From Erwinia rhapontici (GTDB taxonomy: Bacteria > Pseudomonadota > Gammaproteobacteria > Enterobacterales > Enterobacteriaceae): 64,000 nucleotides of DNA. A program made the translations under genes and the position numbers. The notes beneath the pieces were generated by a model. That model had not been told where the DNA came from. It was given only the letters and a program-made list of their open reading frames with translations, and did no database searches. The DNA is taken from the NCBI RefSeq assembly GCF_012271765.1, contig NZ_VRKO01000003.1, forward strand, positions 144,219 through 208,218, read 5' to 3'. This document shows, in pieces, positions 1 to 9,037 of the stretch; position 1 is the stretch's first letter, and each line of letters opens with the position of its first letter.

Positions 1-1088
1 GCCCGCACCATAATCGCGGCATGCGAGTTGGCGGCACCATCGCGCACCACCACCCCCGCCAGGCGGTCACGCGGCAGCTCGGCCAACGTGGTGGCGGTCA
101 GCTCATCGGCCACCAGTACAAAGCGCTCAGGCCAGGTGTTAGTGCCCTGCATGGTGTCATCGAGGTGAAACAGCAGACGCTGCCCCAGCACGCGCAAATC
201 GCCTGCACGCTCACGCAGATAGCTGTCCTGCAAGCTGGCAAACTGCGCGGCGAATTTTTCAATGACTTTTTTAACCGCCCACTCGGCCACCGATCCGGCA
301 TCGATTTCCGCCAGCAGGTCTTTTTTCAGCCGGGCATCACTTAAGAGGTGTGAATAGAGATCGAAGATCGCCGCACTCTCTTTGTGCATGCTGGCAGTAA
401 AACGCTTGCTGTAACGACGAAACTCGTTCGAGGCTTCACTCATGGCGAGCGCGAGGCGTTCGCGTTCTCGCACGGTATCGAGGGTCGATGCCGCGAAGAC
501 GTTTTCCAGTGAAGGCTGGCTAGAGTCGACCCAACCCTCCGCTACCGCAACGCCAGGCGCCGCCGCCAGCGCACGAATGCGGGTTTGACGGTACTGGCCA
601 AACAGGGCATTAAGCTGTGACTGTGAGAGGATCGCTGCCATTTGCGTGGCCAGCGTAACCAGAAAAGACTCTTCACTTTCGTCGAACTGACGATGTTCGC
701 GCTGCTGAACCACCAGCACGCCAAGCAACTGGCGACGGCTGATAATCGGCACGCCAAGAAAGGAACGGAAACGCTCCTCTTTCACCGAAGGAATATATTT
801 GAAGCTGGGGTGACTCTGCGCATCGGCGAGGTTAATGGGCTCTGCAAGCCGCCCTACTAAGCCAACGATACCTTCATCAAATGCCAGGGCAACAGTGCGC
901 CCACGCGGCTTTTTTAGCCCACGGGTAGCCATCAGGTAATAGCAGCGACGATCGTGATCCGCGAGATAGACCGAACAGACTTCGGTTTGCATCGCCACAC
1001 AGATTTCGTTAACCAGAATATCCAGCGCCTCGGTAAGCCGGGGCGCTGCCGCCACTTTCTCAACTATTTCGCGTAGCTGTGTGAGCAT
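1..1088 (-). CDS. ptsP: PtsP (enzyme I-Ntr), 3' part cut off by window edge
   Basis: Phosphoenolpyruvate-protein phosphotransferase of the nitrogen PTS; it takes phosphate from PEP and passes it to NPr (PtsO) in the cytoplasm. Only the first 362 codons are in the window. The start ATG is at 1088, giving MLTQLREIVEKV. Residues 1 to about 165 are the GAF sensory domain; the enzyme I-type phosphohistidine domain follows. The window edge falls just after the active-site motif DGAANSHAAIMVR, and its histidine is residue 356, the number I remember for the E. coli phosphohistidine. The gene lies 12 bases downstream of rppH on the same strand, the usual rppH-ptsP pair. Identity is secure; the PEP-binding C-terminus is outside the window. 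Confidence 0.96.
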   Translation of the reverse strand, partial: MLTQLREIVEKVAAAPRLTEALDILVNEICVAMQTEVCSVYLADHDRRCYYLMATRGLKKPRGRTVALAFDEGIVGLVGRLAEPINLADAQSHPSFKYIPSVKEERFRSFLGVPIISRRQLLGVLVVQQREHRQFDESEESFLVTLATQMAAILSQSQLNALFGQYRQTRIRALAAAPGVAVAEGWVDSSQPSLENVFAASTLDTVRERERLALAMSEASNEFRRYSKRFTASMHKESAAIFDLYSHLLSDARLKKDLLAEIDAGSVAEWAVKKVIEKFAAQFASLQDSYLRERAGDLRVLGQRLLFHLDDTMQGTNTWPERFVLVADELTATTLAELPRDRLAGVVVRDGAANSHAAIMVR

Positions 1089-1100
1089 AATCTACGTGGC

Positions 1101-1628
1101 TTAACCTCTCTTCCGTCGAAAACCTGGCGCATTTCGCTGTACGGTATTCTCCTGCAGGGGCATAACCACACTGGCAAACTCTTTCATCACGCGGCGGTAA
1201 ACATCGCGTTTAAAAGAGACCACCTGGCGTACCGGATACCAAAAGCTCACCCAACGCCAGCCGTCGAACTCTGGCGTGCTGCTGGTTTGCATATTGATAT
1301 CCGCGTCATTGCACATCAACTGCAGAAGATACCACTTCTGTTTTTGGCCGATACAAACCGGCTTTGTGTCCCAACGCACCAAACGTTTTGGCAACTTATA
1401 TCGTAACCAGTTACGGGTGGATGCAAGGATGCGGACATCCTTGCGGTTCAAACCGACTTCCTCGAAAAGTTCGCGGTACATCGCCTGCTCCGCCGTCTCC
1501 CCTGCGTTAATACCGCCCTGGGGAAACTGCCAGGAGTGCTGACCAAAACGTCTGGCCCACAACACCTGTCCCTGCCTGTTACAAATTACGATACCAACAT
1601 TCGGGCGGTAGCCATCATCATCGATCAC
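1101..1628 (-). CDS. rppH: RNA pyrophosphohydrolase RppH
   Basis: Nudix hydrolase that removes pyrophosphate from the 5' triphosphate end of mRNAs and so starts RNase E-dependent decay. The protein is 175 residues, close to the 176 of E. coli. The complete Nudix box spans residues 38-60 (GG, E44, RE 52-53, EE 56-57, G59), and the metal-binding glutamates are all present. The start sequence [14 protein letters not shown] matches the family, so the ATG at 1628 is firm. ptsP follows after 12 bases, so the two are probably co-transcribed. The long upstream gap is shared with the divergent mutH. Confidence 0.97.
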   Translation of the reverse strand: MIDDDGYRPNVGIVICNRQGQVLWARRFGQHSWQFPQGGINAGETAEQAMYRELFEEVGLNRKDVRILASTRNWLRYKLPKRLVRWDTKPVCIGQKQKWYLLQLMCNDADINMQTSSTPEFDGWRWVSFWYPVRQVVSFKRDVYRRVMKEFASVVMPLQENTVQRNAPGFRRKRG

Positions 1629-2313
1629 CGGACTACCTCAAACTAAAACTGGATGTTCTGATTGTTTCATACTCCTTACAGACGGTAAACCACTGCTTTT
1701 AGGGGATGTGACTGCATCCGGCTGGGATAACTTGCCCTTTTTTGCAAAGTTATAAACAGATACCCGGATAAAAGTGCGATCTTATTCACGTTTTCTGTGG
1801 ATAGCTTTGTGCAGAACTCTGTTAACAGGTGGGGAAAACTTTTTGACAGGCACAGAGCGACTTTTTTAAAACTAAGAATAACCCCCTATTAATCATCATC
1901 TTTTGCCGTTAACCACAGGCTTTCAACCGCTTGTCATTTGGCTGTCATCATCCACTGATCGCCAACTGGTGAAAGATCGAACGCCTTGCACGTTATCCAC
2001 AGAATATGCCGATTAGTTAGGCATGAAAAAGGAAAAATAGTGGAAAAGAGCCAACGTCAAGGCTGTAAATGGAAACAGTATTATTATAAAAAGTGAGTTA
2101 TCCCACTTTTCTGTGGATAACTACCCCGGTGATCCTGTTCATTGTCGGTGGCAAGCCGGGTAAAACTGTAGAGAGAGGCTTTTTTTTACGTGCCTGATGC
2201 AATAAAAAAACATGATTTATCATGCTATTATTGGTGTTTTCCCCAGACCTGTCCGGGATATTTTCTCTGTGGGCAAATGACGGCTATTTTTTGAACAGAT
2301 TACGGACGTGATG
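1629..2313. promoter_or_regulatory. rppH-mutH intergenic region with DnaA-box-like sites
   Basis: A 685-base gap between divergent genes with no convincing reading frame. It is AT-rich and holds several matches to the DnaA box TTATNCACA. Perfect matches are TTATCCACA at 1993-2001 (+) and 2112-2120 (-). One-mismatch sites are at 1782-1790 (TTATTCACG, +), 1796-1804 (CTATCCACA, -) and 1909-1917 (TTAACCACA, +). An inverted repeat AAAAGTG/CACTTTT flanks 2089-2110. I recall the mutH region of E. coli as a documented strong DnaA-binding region, but cannot verify that here. Promoters for both flanking genes should also lie in this gap. Confidence 0.6.
2204..2224 (-). terminator. Weak hairpin with T tract on the minus strand
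   Basis: CATGAT and ATCATG form a 6-bp AT-rich stem with a two-base loop at 2211-2224. On the minus strand seven T residues follow (2210-2204). It could end a short minus-strand transcript upstream of mutH. The stem is weak, so this is tentative. Confidence 0.3.
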
Positions 2314-3000
2314 ATGACTGGTGATCTCTACCTCGTTTCTCCGCCAGAAAATGAAGACGAACTGATGGCGCGCGCCGCCGCACTGGCCGGTTATACGCTG
2401 GGCGAACTGGCAGCGCGCATCCACCTGCCCATCCCACGCGATTTAAAACGCGACAAAGGCTGGGTTGGCCTGTTGCTGGAACGCTACCTCGGCGCCAGCG
2501 CAGGCAGTAAGCCAGAGCAGGATTTTGCCGGGATTGGCATTGAGCTGAAAACGATTCCGGTTGATGCCAGCGGCCGCCCGCTGGAAACCACGTTTGTCTG
2601 CGTGGCACCGCTGACCGGCAACAGCGGCGTCACCTGGCATAACAGCCACGTACGCCATAAGCTAACGCGGGTACTCTGGGTGCCCGTGGAGGGTGACCGC
2701 GCTATTCCACTGGAACAGCGCCATGTGGGCGCACCCTTATTATGGAGCCCGGATGCCACAGAGGAGTTGCAGTTGCAGCGCGACTGGGAAGAATTAATGG
2801 ATATGATCGTGCTGGGCCAGGTTGAGCAGATTACCGCACGTCACGGAGAATTCCTGCAAATCCGGCCGAAAGCGGCGAACAGTAAAGCGCTGACAGAGGG
2901 AATTGGCCGTGACGGGCAGCCGATCATGACGCTGCCACGGGGTTTTTACCTGAAGAAAACCTTTACCGGCCCGCTGCTGGCCCGGCATTTTCTGCTATAA
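2314..3000 (+). CDS. mutH: DNA mismatch repair endonuclease MutH
   Basis: Cuts the unmethylated strand at hemimethylated GATC sites when activated by MutL, which directs mismatch repair to the new strand. It is a cytoplasmic enzyme of the type II restriction fold. The catalytic triad D70, E77, K79 is seen in [10 protein letters not shown], at the same numbers as in E. coli. Three start codons lie in a row (GTG 2308, ATG 2311, ATG 2314). I chose 2314 because ACGGA at 2302-2306 is then seven bases away and the N-terminus aligns with E. coli residue for residue. The product is 228 residues. The upstream region carries the DnaA-box cluster. Confidence 0.96.
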   Translation: MTGDLYLVSPPENEDELMARAAALAGYTLGELAARIHLPIPRDLKRDKGWVGLLLERYLGASAGSKPEQDFAGIGIELKTIPVDASGRPLETTFVCVAPLTGNSGVTWHNSHVRHKLTRVLWVPVEGDRAIPLEQRHVGAPLLWSPDATEELQLQRDWEELMDMIVLGQVEQITARHGEFLQIRPKAANSKALTEGIGRDGQPIMTLPRGFYLKKTFTGPLLARHFLL

Positions 3001-3041
3001 AAAACCCCTGTAAAGATTTTCCCGCTGCTGTAAACCTTAGG

Positions 3042-3047
3042 TATAAT
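3042..3047 (+). promoter_or_regulatory. Probable -10 box for ygdQ
   Basis: A perfect TATAAT lies 53 bases before the ygdQ start. The best -35 with a 17-base spacer is poor (TTCCCG, 3019-3024), so an extended or activated promoter is possible. Confidence 0.45.
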
Positions 3048-3099
3048 CGTCGTTTAGCTTTCGTTTAACTTTTATTAGAATTTAGGATGCAACATTACC

Positions 3100-3810
3100 A
3101 TGTTTGACTGGATTGCCGATCCCAATGCCTGGTTAGCGCTCGGTACGCTAACGATCCTCGAAATTGTCCTCGGGATTGATAATATTATTTTCCTCTCGCT
3201 GGTGGTGGCAAAACTGCCTAAGCATCAACAGAATACCGCCCGCCGTATCGGTCTGGCTGGCGCCATGTTGATGCGTCTTGGCCTGCTGGCCTCGATTGCA
3301 TGGGTTATCCGCCTGACGGACCCGCTGTTTACGCTGATGGATCATGCATTCTCAGCGCGCGATCTGATTCTGCTGTTTGGTGGATTATTCCTGCTGTGGA
3401 AGTCGAGCATGGAAATTCATGAAACCATTGAAGGTGGCGGCGGTGAGCACAACACCAATGTGCATTCATTTATCGGCGCTATCGTGCAGATCATGCTGCT
3501 GGATATTATCTTCAGCCTTGATTCCGTCATTACTGCCGTGGGCCTCTCCGACCATCTGGTTATTATGATGGCTGCCGTGGTGATCGCGGTACTGGTGATG
3601 ATGTTTGCCGCGCGTGCTATCGGTGATTTTGTTGACAGACATCCGTCGGTGAAAATGCTGGCGCTGGCGTTCCTGATCCTCGTGGGTTTCACGCTGATGC
3701 TGGAAAGCTTCAATATTCACATTCCTAAAGGCTACATCTATTTCGCCATGTTCTTCTCTATGGCGGTGGAATGCCTCAATCTGGCACGCAATAAAAAACG
3801 TCCGCTGTAA
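3100..3810 (+). CDS. ygdQ: TerC-family inner-membrane protein YgdQ
   Basis: Integral membrane protein of the TerC/Alx family (236 residues; E. coli YgdQ is about 237). Family members are linked to metal-ion efflux or tellurium resistance; the role of YgdQ itself is not settled. The sequence shows about seven hydrophobic segments. Two acidic membrane motifs are visible: EIVLGIDNIIF near residue 21 and DIIFSLDSVITAVG near residue 138. Such aspartates and glutamates are candidate cation ligands in the family. It lies between mutH and ygdR as in E. coli. The start ATG 3100 fits the family N-terminus MFDWIADPNAW. Confidence 0.93.
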   Translation: MFDWIADPNAWLALGTLTILEIVLGIDNIIFLSLVVAKLPKHQQNTARRIGLAGAMLMRLGLLASIAWVIRLTDPLFTLMDHAFSARDLILLFGGLFLLWKSSMEIHETIEGGGGEHNTNVHSFIGAIVQIMLLDIIFSLDSVITAVGLSDHLVIMMAAVVIAVLVMMFAARAIGDFVDRHPSVKMLALAFLILVGFTLMLESFNIHIPKGYIYFAMFFSMAVECLNLARNKKRPL

Positions 3811-3818
3811 CATCACCT

Positions 3819-3847
3819 CCTTACCCGGCCTGTCGGGCTGGGTAAGG
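3819..3847. terminator. Inverted repeat after ygdQ
   Basis: CCTTACCC (3819-3826) pairs with GGGTAAGG (3840-3847) around a GC-rich loop. No T run follows, so it is a candidate terminator or RNA 3' stabiliser only. Confidence 0.4.
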
Positions 3848-3986
3848 AAATAGTGGTGATGCAATGTCAATGGTGTGTTGTGCGCACGATCCATTTTCAG
3901 ACTCATACTATTATCGCTACAGGGAAAATAGTTTATTACTACACTTATGCTGAAGTGTTGAGTAATGAAGAGTAAGGGAGACAACG

Positions 3987-4202
3987 ATGAAGTGGATTTT
4001 TAGCGCAGCGGTGCTGGGCATGGCAGTATTAGCGAGTGGTTGCAGCAGTAATTATGTGATGGCAACCAAAGACGGCAAGATGATTATGACCGACGGTAAG
4101 CCGCAGATTGATAAAGATACTGGTCTGGTGAAATATACCGACGATTCCGGCCACGAACTGCAAATTAACGGTGATGAAGTCTCGTCCATCGTTGAGCGTT
4201 AA
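3987..4202 (+). CDS. ygdR: YgdI/YgdR-family outer-membrane lipoprotein
   Basis: Small lipoprotein of unknown function, 71 residues against 72 for E. coli YgdR. Residues 1-18 are a signal peptide ending in the lipobox LASGC, with the lipidated cysteine at 19. The following serine predicts outer-membrane sorting. The mature part carries the family core [18 protein letters not shown] good ribosome site, AAGGGAG, precedes the ATG. The gene sits between ygdQ and tas exactly as in E. coli. Confidence 0.95.
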   Translation: MKWIFSAAVLGMAVLASGCSSNYVMATKDGKMIMTDGKPQIDKDTGLVKYTDDSGHELQINGDEVSSIVER

Positions 4203-4230
4203 TTTTTAACGCAACAGTCCCATCATTCAT

Positions 4231-4265
4231 TCGAGTTGCAGAATCAACCGACTTCTGCGACTTGA
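4231..4265. repeat. Imperfect inverted repeat between ygdR and tas
   Basis: TCGAGTTGCAG (4231-4241) and CTGCGACTTGA (4255-4265) pair at 9 of 11 positions around a 13-base loop. It may be a dispersed palindrome or the ygdR terminator; there is no T tract. Confidence 0.4.
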
Positions 4266-4449
4266 TAAAGGATGAGTTTCAAGCGGCCTTTATAGCACTT
4301 CCCGATAAATACCCTCTTCCCCCACCCGCGCTGCACGGTTATAGTCGAAAACCGGGTTTTTGGCGTAACCTGCCAGCCCCAGGCAAAAAGCCCCTGTTGC
4401 GGACGCCCTGATGTCCCTGACCTTTGACGAATGAAAAAGGAAGCCGGCC

Positions 4450-5490
4450 ATGCATTATCACCGTATCCCTCACAGCACCCTGGAAGTCAGTTCCCTGGGG
4501 CTGGGCACCATGACGTTTGGTGAGCAAAACAGCGAAGCCGACGCCCATGCACAACTGGATTTAGCCCTCAGCCGCGGGATCAACCTGATTGATACCGCCG
4601 AAATGTACCCTGTGCCACCCCGCCCGGAAACCCAGGGCCTGACCGAGCAATATATCGGCAGTTGGCTGAAGGCCCGTGGCAACCGCGATAAAGTCATTCT
4701 CGCCTCTAAAGTCTCCGGCCCGGTACGCGGTGCCGATGCCTCTATCCGGCCAAATCAGGCGCTGGATCGCAAGAATATTCGTACGGCGCTGGATGCCAGC
4801 CTGAAACGTTTGAACACCGACTATCTTGACTTATACCAACTGCACTGGCCGCAGCGTCAGACCAACTATTTTGGCAAGCTGAACTATCAGTACACCGATA
4901 ACGCCGCCACCGTGACGCTGCTGGAGACGCTGGAAGCGCTGACTGAGCAGGTGCGCGCAGGTAAAATTCGCTATATCGGCGTATCCAATGAGACGCCGTG
5001 GGGCGTGATGCGCTATCTGCAACTGGCAGAGAAACATGAACTGCCGCGTATTGTCAGCATTCAGAATCCCTACAGCCTGTTAAACCGTAGCTTTGAACTG
5101 GGGCTGGCAGAGATCAGCCAGCACGAAGGGGTTGAACTGCTGGCTTACTCCAGCCTGGCGTTTGGCACCCTGAGTGGCAAATACCTTAACGGCGCGAAAC
5201 CTGCCGGGGCGCGTAATACGCTGTTCAGTCGCTTTACCCGTTACAGCAGCGAGCAGTCGAATCAGGCAGTAGCCGAGTATGTCGCGCTGGCGAAGCAACA
5301 CGGGTTAGATCCGTCACAGATGGCGCTGGCCTTCGTGCGTCAGCAGCCATTTGTTGCCAGCACCCTGTTGGGCGCCACCACGCTGGAACAGCTGAAGATC
5401 AATATTGACAGCTATGATGTCACGCTGAATGAAGAGGTGATTGAAGGGCTGGAAGCGATTCACCGTCGCTACACCTACCCGGCACCATAA
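4450..5490 (+). CDS. tas: Aldo/keto reductase Tas
   Basis: NADPH-dependent aldo-keto reductase, cytoplasmic. In E. coli it was found as a gene that restores tyrosine prototrophy under starvation; its natural substrate is unknown. The product is 346 residues, the same length as in E. coli, with the same ends (MHYHRIPHS and YTYPAP). The AKR tetrad is visible: D48 (LIDTAEMYP), Y53, K87 (ILASKV) and H132 (LYQLHWPQ). The cofactor-binding C-terminus keeps STLLGATT. It is monocistronic and convergent with lplT, with a 12-bp-stem hairpin between them. Confidence 0.96.
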   Translation: MHYHRIPHSTLEVSSLGLGTMTFGEQNSEADAHAQLDLALSRGINLIDTAEMYPVPPRPETQGLTEQYIGSWLKARGNRDKVILASKVSGPVRGADASIRPNQALDRKNIRTALDASLKRLNTDYLDLYQLHWPQRQTNYFGKLNYQYTDNAATVTLLETLEALTEQVRAGKIRYIGVSNETPWGVMRYLQLAEKHELPRIVSIQNPYSLLNRSFELGLAEISQHEGVELLAYSSLAFGTLSGKYLNGAKPAGARNTLFSRFTRYSSEQSNQAVAEYVALAKQHGLDPSQMALAFVRQQPFVASTLLGATTLEQLKINIDSYDVTLNEEVIEGLEAIHRRYTYPAP

Positions 5491-5496
5491 GAACCG

Positions 5497-5524
5497 CAGG
5501 CAGGGCGATCGTTCGCCCTGCCTG
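5497..5524. terminator. Strong hairpin between convergent tas and lplT
   Basis: A perfect 12-bp stem (CAGGCAGGGCGA, 5497-5508, with its complement at 5513-5524) and a four-base loop. There is no long T tract on either side. Its position between convergent stops suggests a shared transcript end. Confidence 0.6.
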
Positions 5525-5538
5525 GTCTGACTGCCCCG

Positions 5539-6756
5539 TCAGAGCTGACGGGTAACTTTGCGTTTCTGCGCCAACTGCCAGCCCCACAGCACCGCAATCG
5601 CCAGCGCAAACAGCGCACCAAAGCCAACGCCTGTCGCCACTGGCGGCGCACCAAACTTAATCGCCAGCGTGTAAAGCCCAAGCATCAGCAGCATCGCGGT
5701 GTTCTCACCCAGATTCTGTACTGCCACCGCATTCCCCGTGCCTACCGAGTCTTTGCCACGCATCTGCAATAACGCGTTAAGCGGTACGACGAAGAAGCCG
5801 CCGAGCATCCCGATAATCACCAGCAGCACATACGCATTGATGGCCTGCTGCTGTAATGAGAAGAACAGCACCGCCACGCCAATCAGTACACCTGCAGGCA
5901 TACAGCGTCCCACGGTTTTTAACGTCACCAGCTTCGCTGCGGCAATGGCGCCGAAGACGATCCCAATCGCCACCATCGCATTCAGCAGCGTCGGCGTTTT
6001 ATTGTCGCTAATCCCCAGCGCCACCGGCACCCACAGCACCAGCAGGAAACGCAACGTCACGCCCGCGCCCCAGAACATACTGGTACCCACCAGTGAGAAA
6101 CGGGTTTCGCCATCACGCCACAGGGTACCACAGGCGCGGAAGAAGCTGGCCGACATGCGGGCCGGATGCCATGACTGACCGCCGCGTGCGACCGCCAGTT
6201 TTGGGATCAGCACATTCGCCGCCACCGCCAGCGCATAAGCCAGCACGCAGGCCACCAGCGCCGCCGTCAGATTCCAGTCAGCAAGAAACCCACCCGCCAC
6301 CGATCCCAGCAGGATAGCGGCAATGGTGGAGGACTCCATCAGACCGTTGGCTTTCACCAGCGTGTCACCGCCGGTCAGCTCCCCGAGAATGCCGTATTTC
6401 GCCGGAGAATAGGCCGCCGCACCAATCCCCACCAGGCTGTAGCCGAGGAACGGGTCAAAACCAAAACAGATCACCAATGCGCCCAGTAGCTTGAGAGCAT
6501 TGGCAAACATCATGACCCGCCCTTTGGCAAAGCTGTCGGCCAGTTGCCCGACAAACGGGGCCAGCAGGATGTAGGTGGCCACAAACATCATTTGCAGCAC
6601 CGGCTGGCTCCACTCCGGGTAGACCAGTGATTTCATCACAGCCAGCGTGGCAAACAGCAGCGCATTGTCACCAAATGCGGAGAAGAACTGCGCCACAATC
6701 ACCGCCATCATGCCCTTGGACAATAGCGGCTGACCACTCACCTGGGATGTGCTCAT
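5539..6756 (-). CDS. lplT: Lysophospholipid transporter LplT
   Basis: Major facilitator that flips lysophospholipids, mainly lyso-PE, across the inner membrane for re-acylation by Aas. The product is 405 residues with about 12 hydrophobic segments and the family start [19 protein letters not shown]. The ATG at 6756 overlaps the aas stop by four bases (ATGA), so translation is coupled. Gene order aas-lplT is conserved, and some bacteria have the two as one fused protein. The downstream end is the hairpin at 5497-5524. Confidence 0.95.
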   Translation of the reverse strand: MSTSQVSGQPLLSKGMMAVIVAQFFSAFGDNALLFATLAVMKSLVYPEWSQPVLQMMFVATYILLAPFVGQLADSFAKGRVMMFANALKLLGALVICFGFDPFLGYSLVGIGAAAYSPAKYGILGELTGGDTLVKANGLMESSTIAAILLGSVAGGFLADWNLTAALVACVLAYALAVAANVLIPKLAVARGGQSWHPARMSASFFRACGTLWRDGETRFSLVGTSMFWGAGVTLRFLLVLWVPVALGISDNKTPTLLNAMVAIGIVFGAIAAAKLVTLKTVGRCMPAGVLIGVAVLFFSLQQQAINAYVLLVIIGMLGGFFVVPLNALLQMRGKDSVGTGNAVAVQNLGENTAMLLMLGLYTLAIKFGAPPVATGVGFGALFALAIAVLWGWQLAQKRKVTRQL

Positions 6757-8909
6757 GCCTGTTCCTCCGACTTTTCAGCCATTTCACGCAGAGTGACGAA
6801 ATCCGGTTTACCGCTGCCCAGCAGCGGCAGCTGTGACAACACGCGAATATCACGGGGAACAGCCAGCTCAGGGCTGCCCAGTTCACGCGCCGCACGGGTC
6901 AACTGTTCGCGGGTCAGGCTGGCATCGGTGGTAAACAGCACCAGAGCCTCGCCGCGATTACCGTCCGGTTTGATGGTTGCCGCATGCTGTTTCTCCCCTG
7001 AGGCTTTCAGCGCAATCAGTTCAACACTTTCCAGCGAGACCATCTCTCCGGCAATTTTCGCAAAGCGCTTCACGCGCCCCTGAATCTGACAGAAACCGCC
7101 CTCATCAAAGCTGACGATATCGCCGGTGTCATACCAGCCAGCGTCCATCTGACCTTCGCCGTTATCGGCCTGAGGCGCTTCCAGCACGCCAGGGCGCTCA
7201 ACGCGCAGATAGCCTTTCATAATGTTCGGGCCACGCAGCTGTAACAGACCGCCCTGCTCGATCCCCGGTACAGAAACCAGGCGCGAATCCATGCCCGGCA
7301 GGATGCGACCCACGGTGTGGGATTTCGCGGCCATCGGCACGTTGATCGCCACCACTGGCGCGCACTCCGTTACACCATACCCCTCAAGAATACGGATGCC
7401 GTATTTCTCCATCCACAGTTCACGGGTCTGGTTTTGCAGCTTCTCCGCCCCTGCCACCACGTAACGTAAACGGGCAAAGTCATACGGACTGGCAAAGCGC
7501 GCATAGTTCCCCAGGAAAGTGGAGGTGCCAAACAGCACGGTGCAGTTACGGTCATAAACCAGCTCCGGCACAATGCGATAGTGCAGCGGGCTGGGATAGA
7601 GAAACACTTCCGCACCGGTCATCAGCGGGGTAAACAGGCCCACCGTCAGGCCAAAGGCGTGGAACAGTGGCAACGCTGACATAAAACGATCGCGCGGCGT
7701 AAAGTCAGCCACGGTGCGGATCTGTTCAACGTTCGCCAGCAGGCTTTTATGCGAATGCACCACCCCTTTCGGGTGGCCTTCAGAGCCGGAGGTAAACAGC
7801 ACCATCGCGGCATCTTCCGGCTGCTGCGGCACCTGTGCCCGGGAAGGCATCAGCAGATGGCGCAGGATCCACAGTTTGTCCTGAGTTGTGACGGTATCTT
7901 TCAGATCTTCGAGGTAAATCCACTGAACCTGAGGGATGCCTTCCGGCAGATGCCACAGCTTGCCTTTGTCGAGGAACTGACGCGAGGTGAACACCGTTTT
8001 CACTTCAGACGCGGTCAGAGCGCTGGTCAGCCCTTTCACGCCTGCGGTGTAGTTCAGCATCGCCGGGATACGCCCGCGCATTGATGCACCGAGGATCGCC
8101 GCTGCCGTGACGGTGGCATTCGGCAGTAACAGGCCGATATATTCCCCCGGCTGGCTGTAGCGTTCCAGAATACGCCCCACTCCGAGCGACTTTTTCAACA
8201 GCCCGGTGTAGCTGTCAGGTTTAAAATTGACGTCTTCCACGCAGGGTTTAAACAATCCATAGCGGGTGCGTGCGGCCAGGAAGGCCTGGTACAGTGTTTC
8301 ACGCGGACGTACCGCCATGCGGGCTTCCATCATGATGTGATGCAGATGCTCACCCGCCAGGCGACGACGATCGCGCGCACGCGGTGCTTCGGGCATCGGA
8401 ATTATCGTCGCAGGCAGTACGGTCAGAGTGATACGTGGAAACAGACGGCGTTTAAACACACCGGCGAGGCGGCCAAACAGGGTGTATTCGGCACCTTCAA
8501 TGCGCAGCGGCACCACGGTCGCCTGCGATTTTGCCGCGACAAACCCCGCACCATCGTAGATTTTCATCAGCGACCCGGTCACGGTAATACGCCCTTCCGG
8601 GAAGATCACCACCGGGCGCCCCTGGCCAATCAGCCGCACCAGGTGTTTGATGGACATCGGTTTGGTCGGGTCGAGGGGAACGAAGTCGATCACCGAGCGC
8701 AGCGCACGCATATACCACTGTTCGCTGATAGAGGAGTAGACGGCAAATACGGGTTTCACCGGCAGGAAAACCGCCAGCAGGATGCCATCAATGAATGACA
8801 TATGGTTCGGGGTGATCAAGACCTTCTCTTTATAAAGCCCGGAGAGATCGCCCGTCAGGCGGGCACCAAACAGCACCCGTAGCAGAAAACGCAACACAGA
8901 GAACAGCAT
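6753..8909 (-). CDS. aas: Acyl-ACP synthetase / 2-acylglycerophosphoethanolamine acyltransferase Aas
   Basis: Bifunctional inner-membrane enzyme that activates a fatty acid onto bound ACP and transfers it to lyso-PE, working with LplT. Residues 1 to about 200 are the acyltransferase domain with the HX4D motif (H36, D41) and an FPEGRI motif. The rest is an AMP-dependent synthetase with [12 protein letters not shown] and a GYGVTECAP segment. An upstream in-frame start at 8972 exists. I chose ATG 8909 because it gives the family start [13 protein letters not shown] (718 residues; E. coli 719) and follows AAGGAC. lplT overlaps its stop. Confidence 0.96.
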   Translation of the reverse strand: MLFSVLRFLLRVLFGARLTGDLSGLYKEKVLITPNHMSFIDGILLAVFLPVKPVFAVYSSISEQWYMRALRSVIDFVPLDPTKPMSIKHLVRLIGQGRPVVIFPEGRITVTGSLMKIYDGAGFVAAKSQATVVPLRIEGAEYTLFGRLAGVFKRRLFPRITLTVLPATIIPMPEAPRARDRRRLAGEHLHHIMMEARMAVRPRETLYQAFLAARTRYGLFKPCVEDVNFKPDSYTGLLKKSLGVGRILERYSQPGEYIGLLLPNATVTAAAILGASMRGRIPAMLNYTAGVKGLTSALTASEVKTVFTSRQFLDKGKLWHLPEGIPQVQWIYLEDLKDTVTTQDKLWILRHLLMPSRAQVPQQPEDAAMVLFTSGSEGHPKGVVHSHKSLLANVEQIRTVADFTPRDRFMSALPLFHAFGLTVGLFTPLMTGAEVFLYPSPLHYRIVPELVYDRNCTVLFGTSTFLGNYARFASPYDFARLRYVVAGAEKLQNQTRELWMEKYGIRILEGYGVTECAPVVAINVPMAAKSHTVGRILPGMDSRLVSVPGIEQGGLLQLRGPNIMKGYLRVERPGVLEAPQADNGEGQMDAGWYDTGDIVSFDEGGFCQIQGRVKRFAKIAGEMVSLESVELIALKASGEKQHAATIKPDGNRGEALVLFTTDASLTREQLTRAARELGSPELAVPRDIRVLSQLPLLGSGKPDFVTLREMAEKSEEQA

Positions 8910-9004
8910 GCTTTGTCCTTTTTCGCTGTAACAAATTGCGTTAACGATGCAGCAAAGGTGCGGACAACTCAATATCTAATGGTTTTTTCCCTGTCTATTC
9001 GGTG

Positions 9005-9027
9005 ACGGGGCGATCGGTTCGCCCCGT
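9005..9027 (-). terminator. GC-rich hairpin downstream of the chemoreceptor gene
   Basis: ACGGGGCGA (9005-9013) pairs perfectly with TCGCCCCGT (9019-9027), loop TCGGT. It starts 10 bases after the chemoreceptor stop. No T tract adjoins the stem, so termination is likely but not certain. Confidence 0.5.
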
Positions 9028-9037
9028 GCGTCGCCGA

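Noticed and set aside
2161..2190. Plus-strand terminator at the T run 2180-2187
   Set aside because: Only a four-base stem can be drawn next to the T run, so an sRNA ending there is not supported.
8910..8972. N-terminal extension of Aas
   Set aside because: The 21 extra residues have no family support and a better start with AAGGAC exists at 8909.
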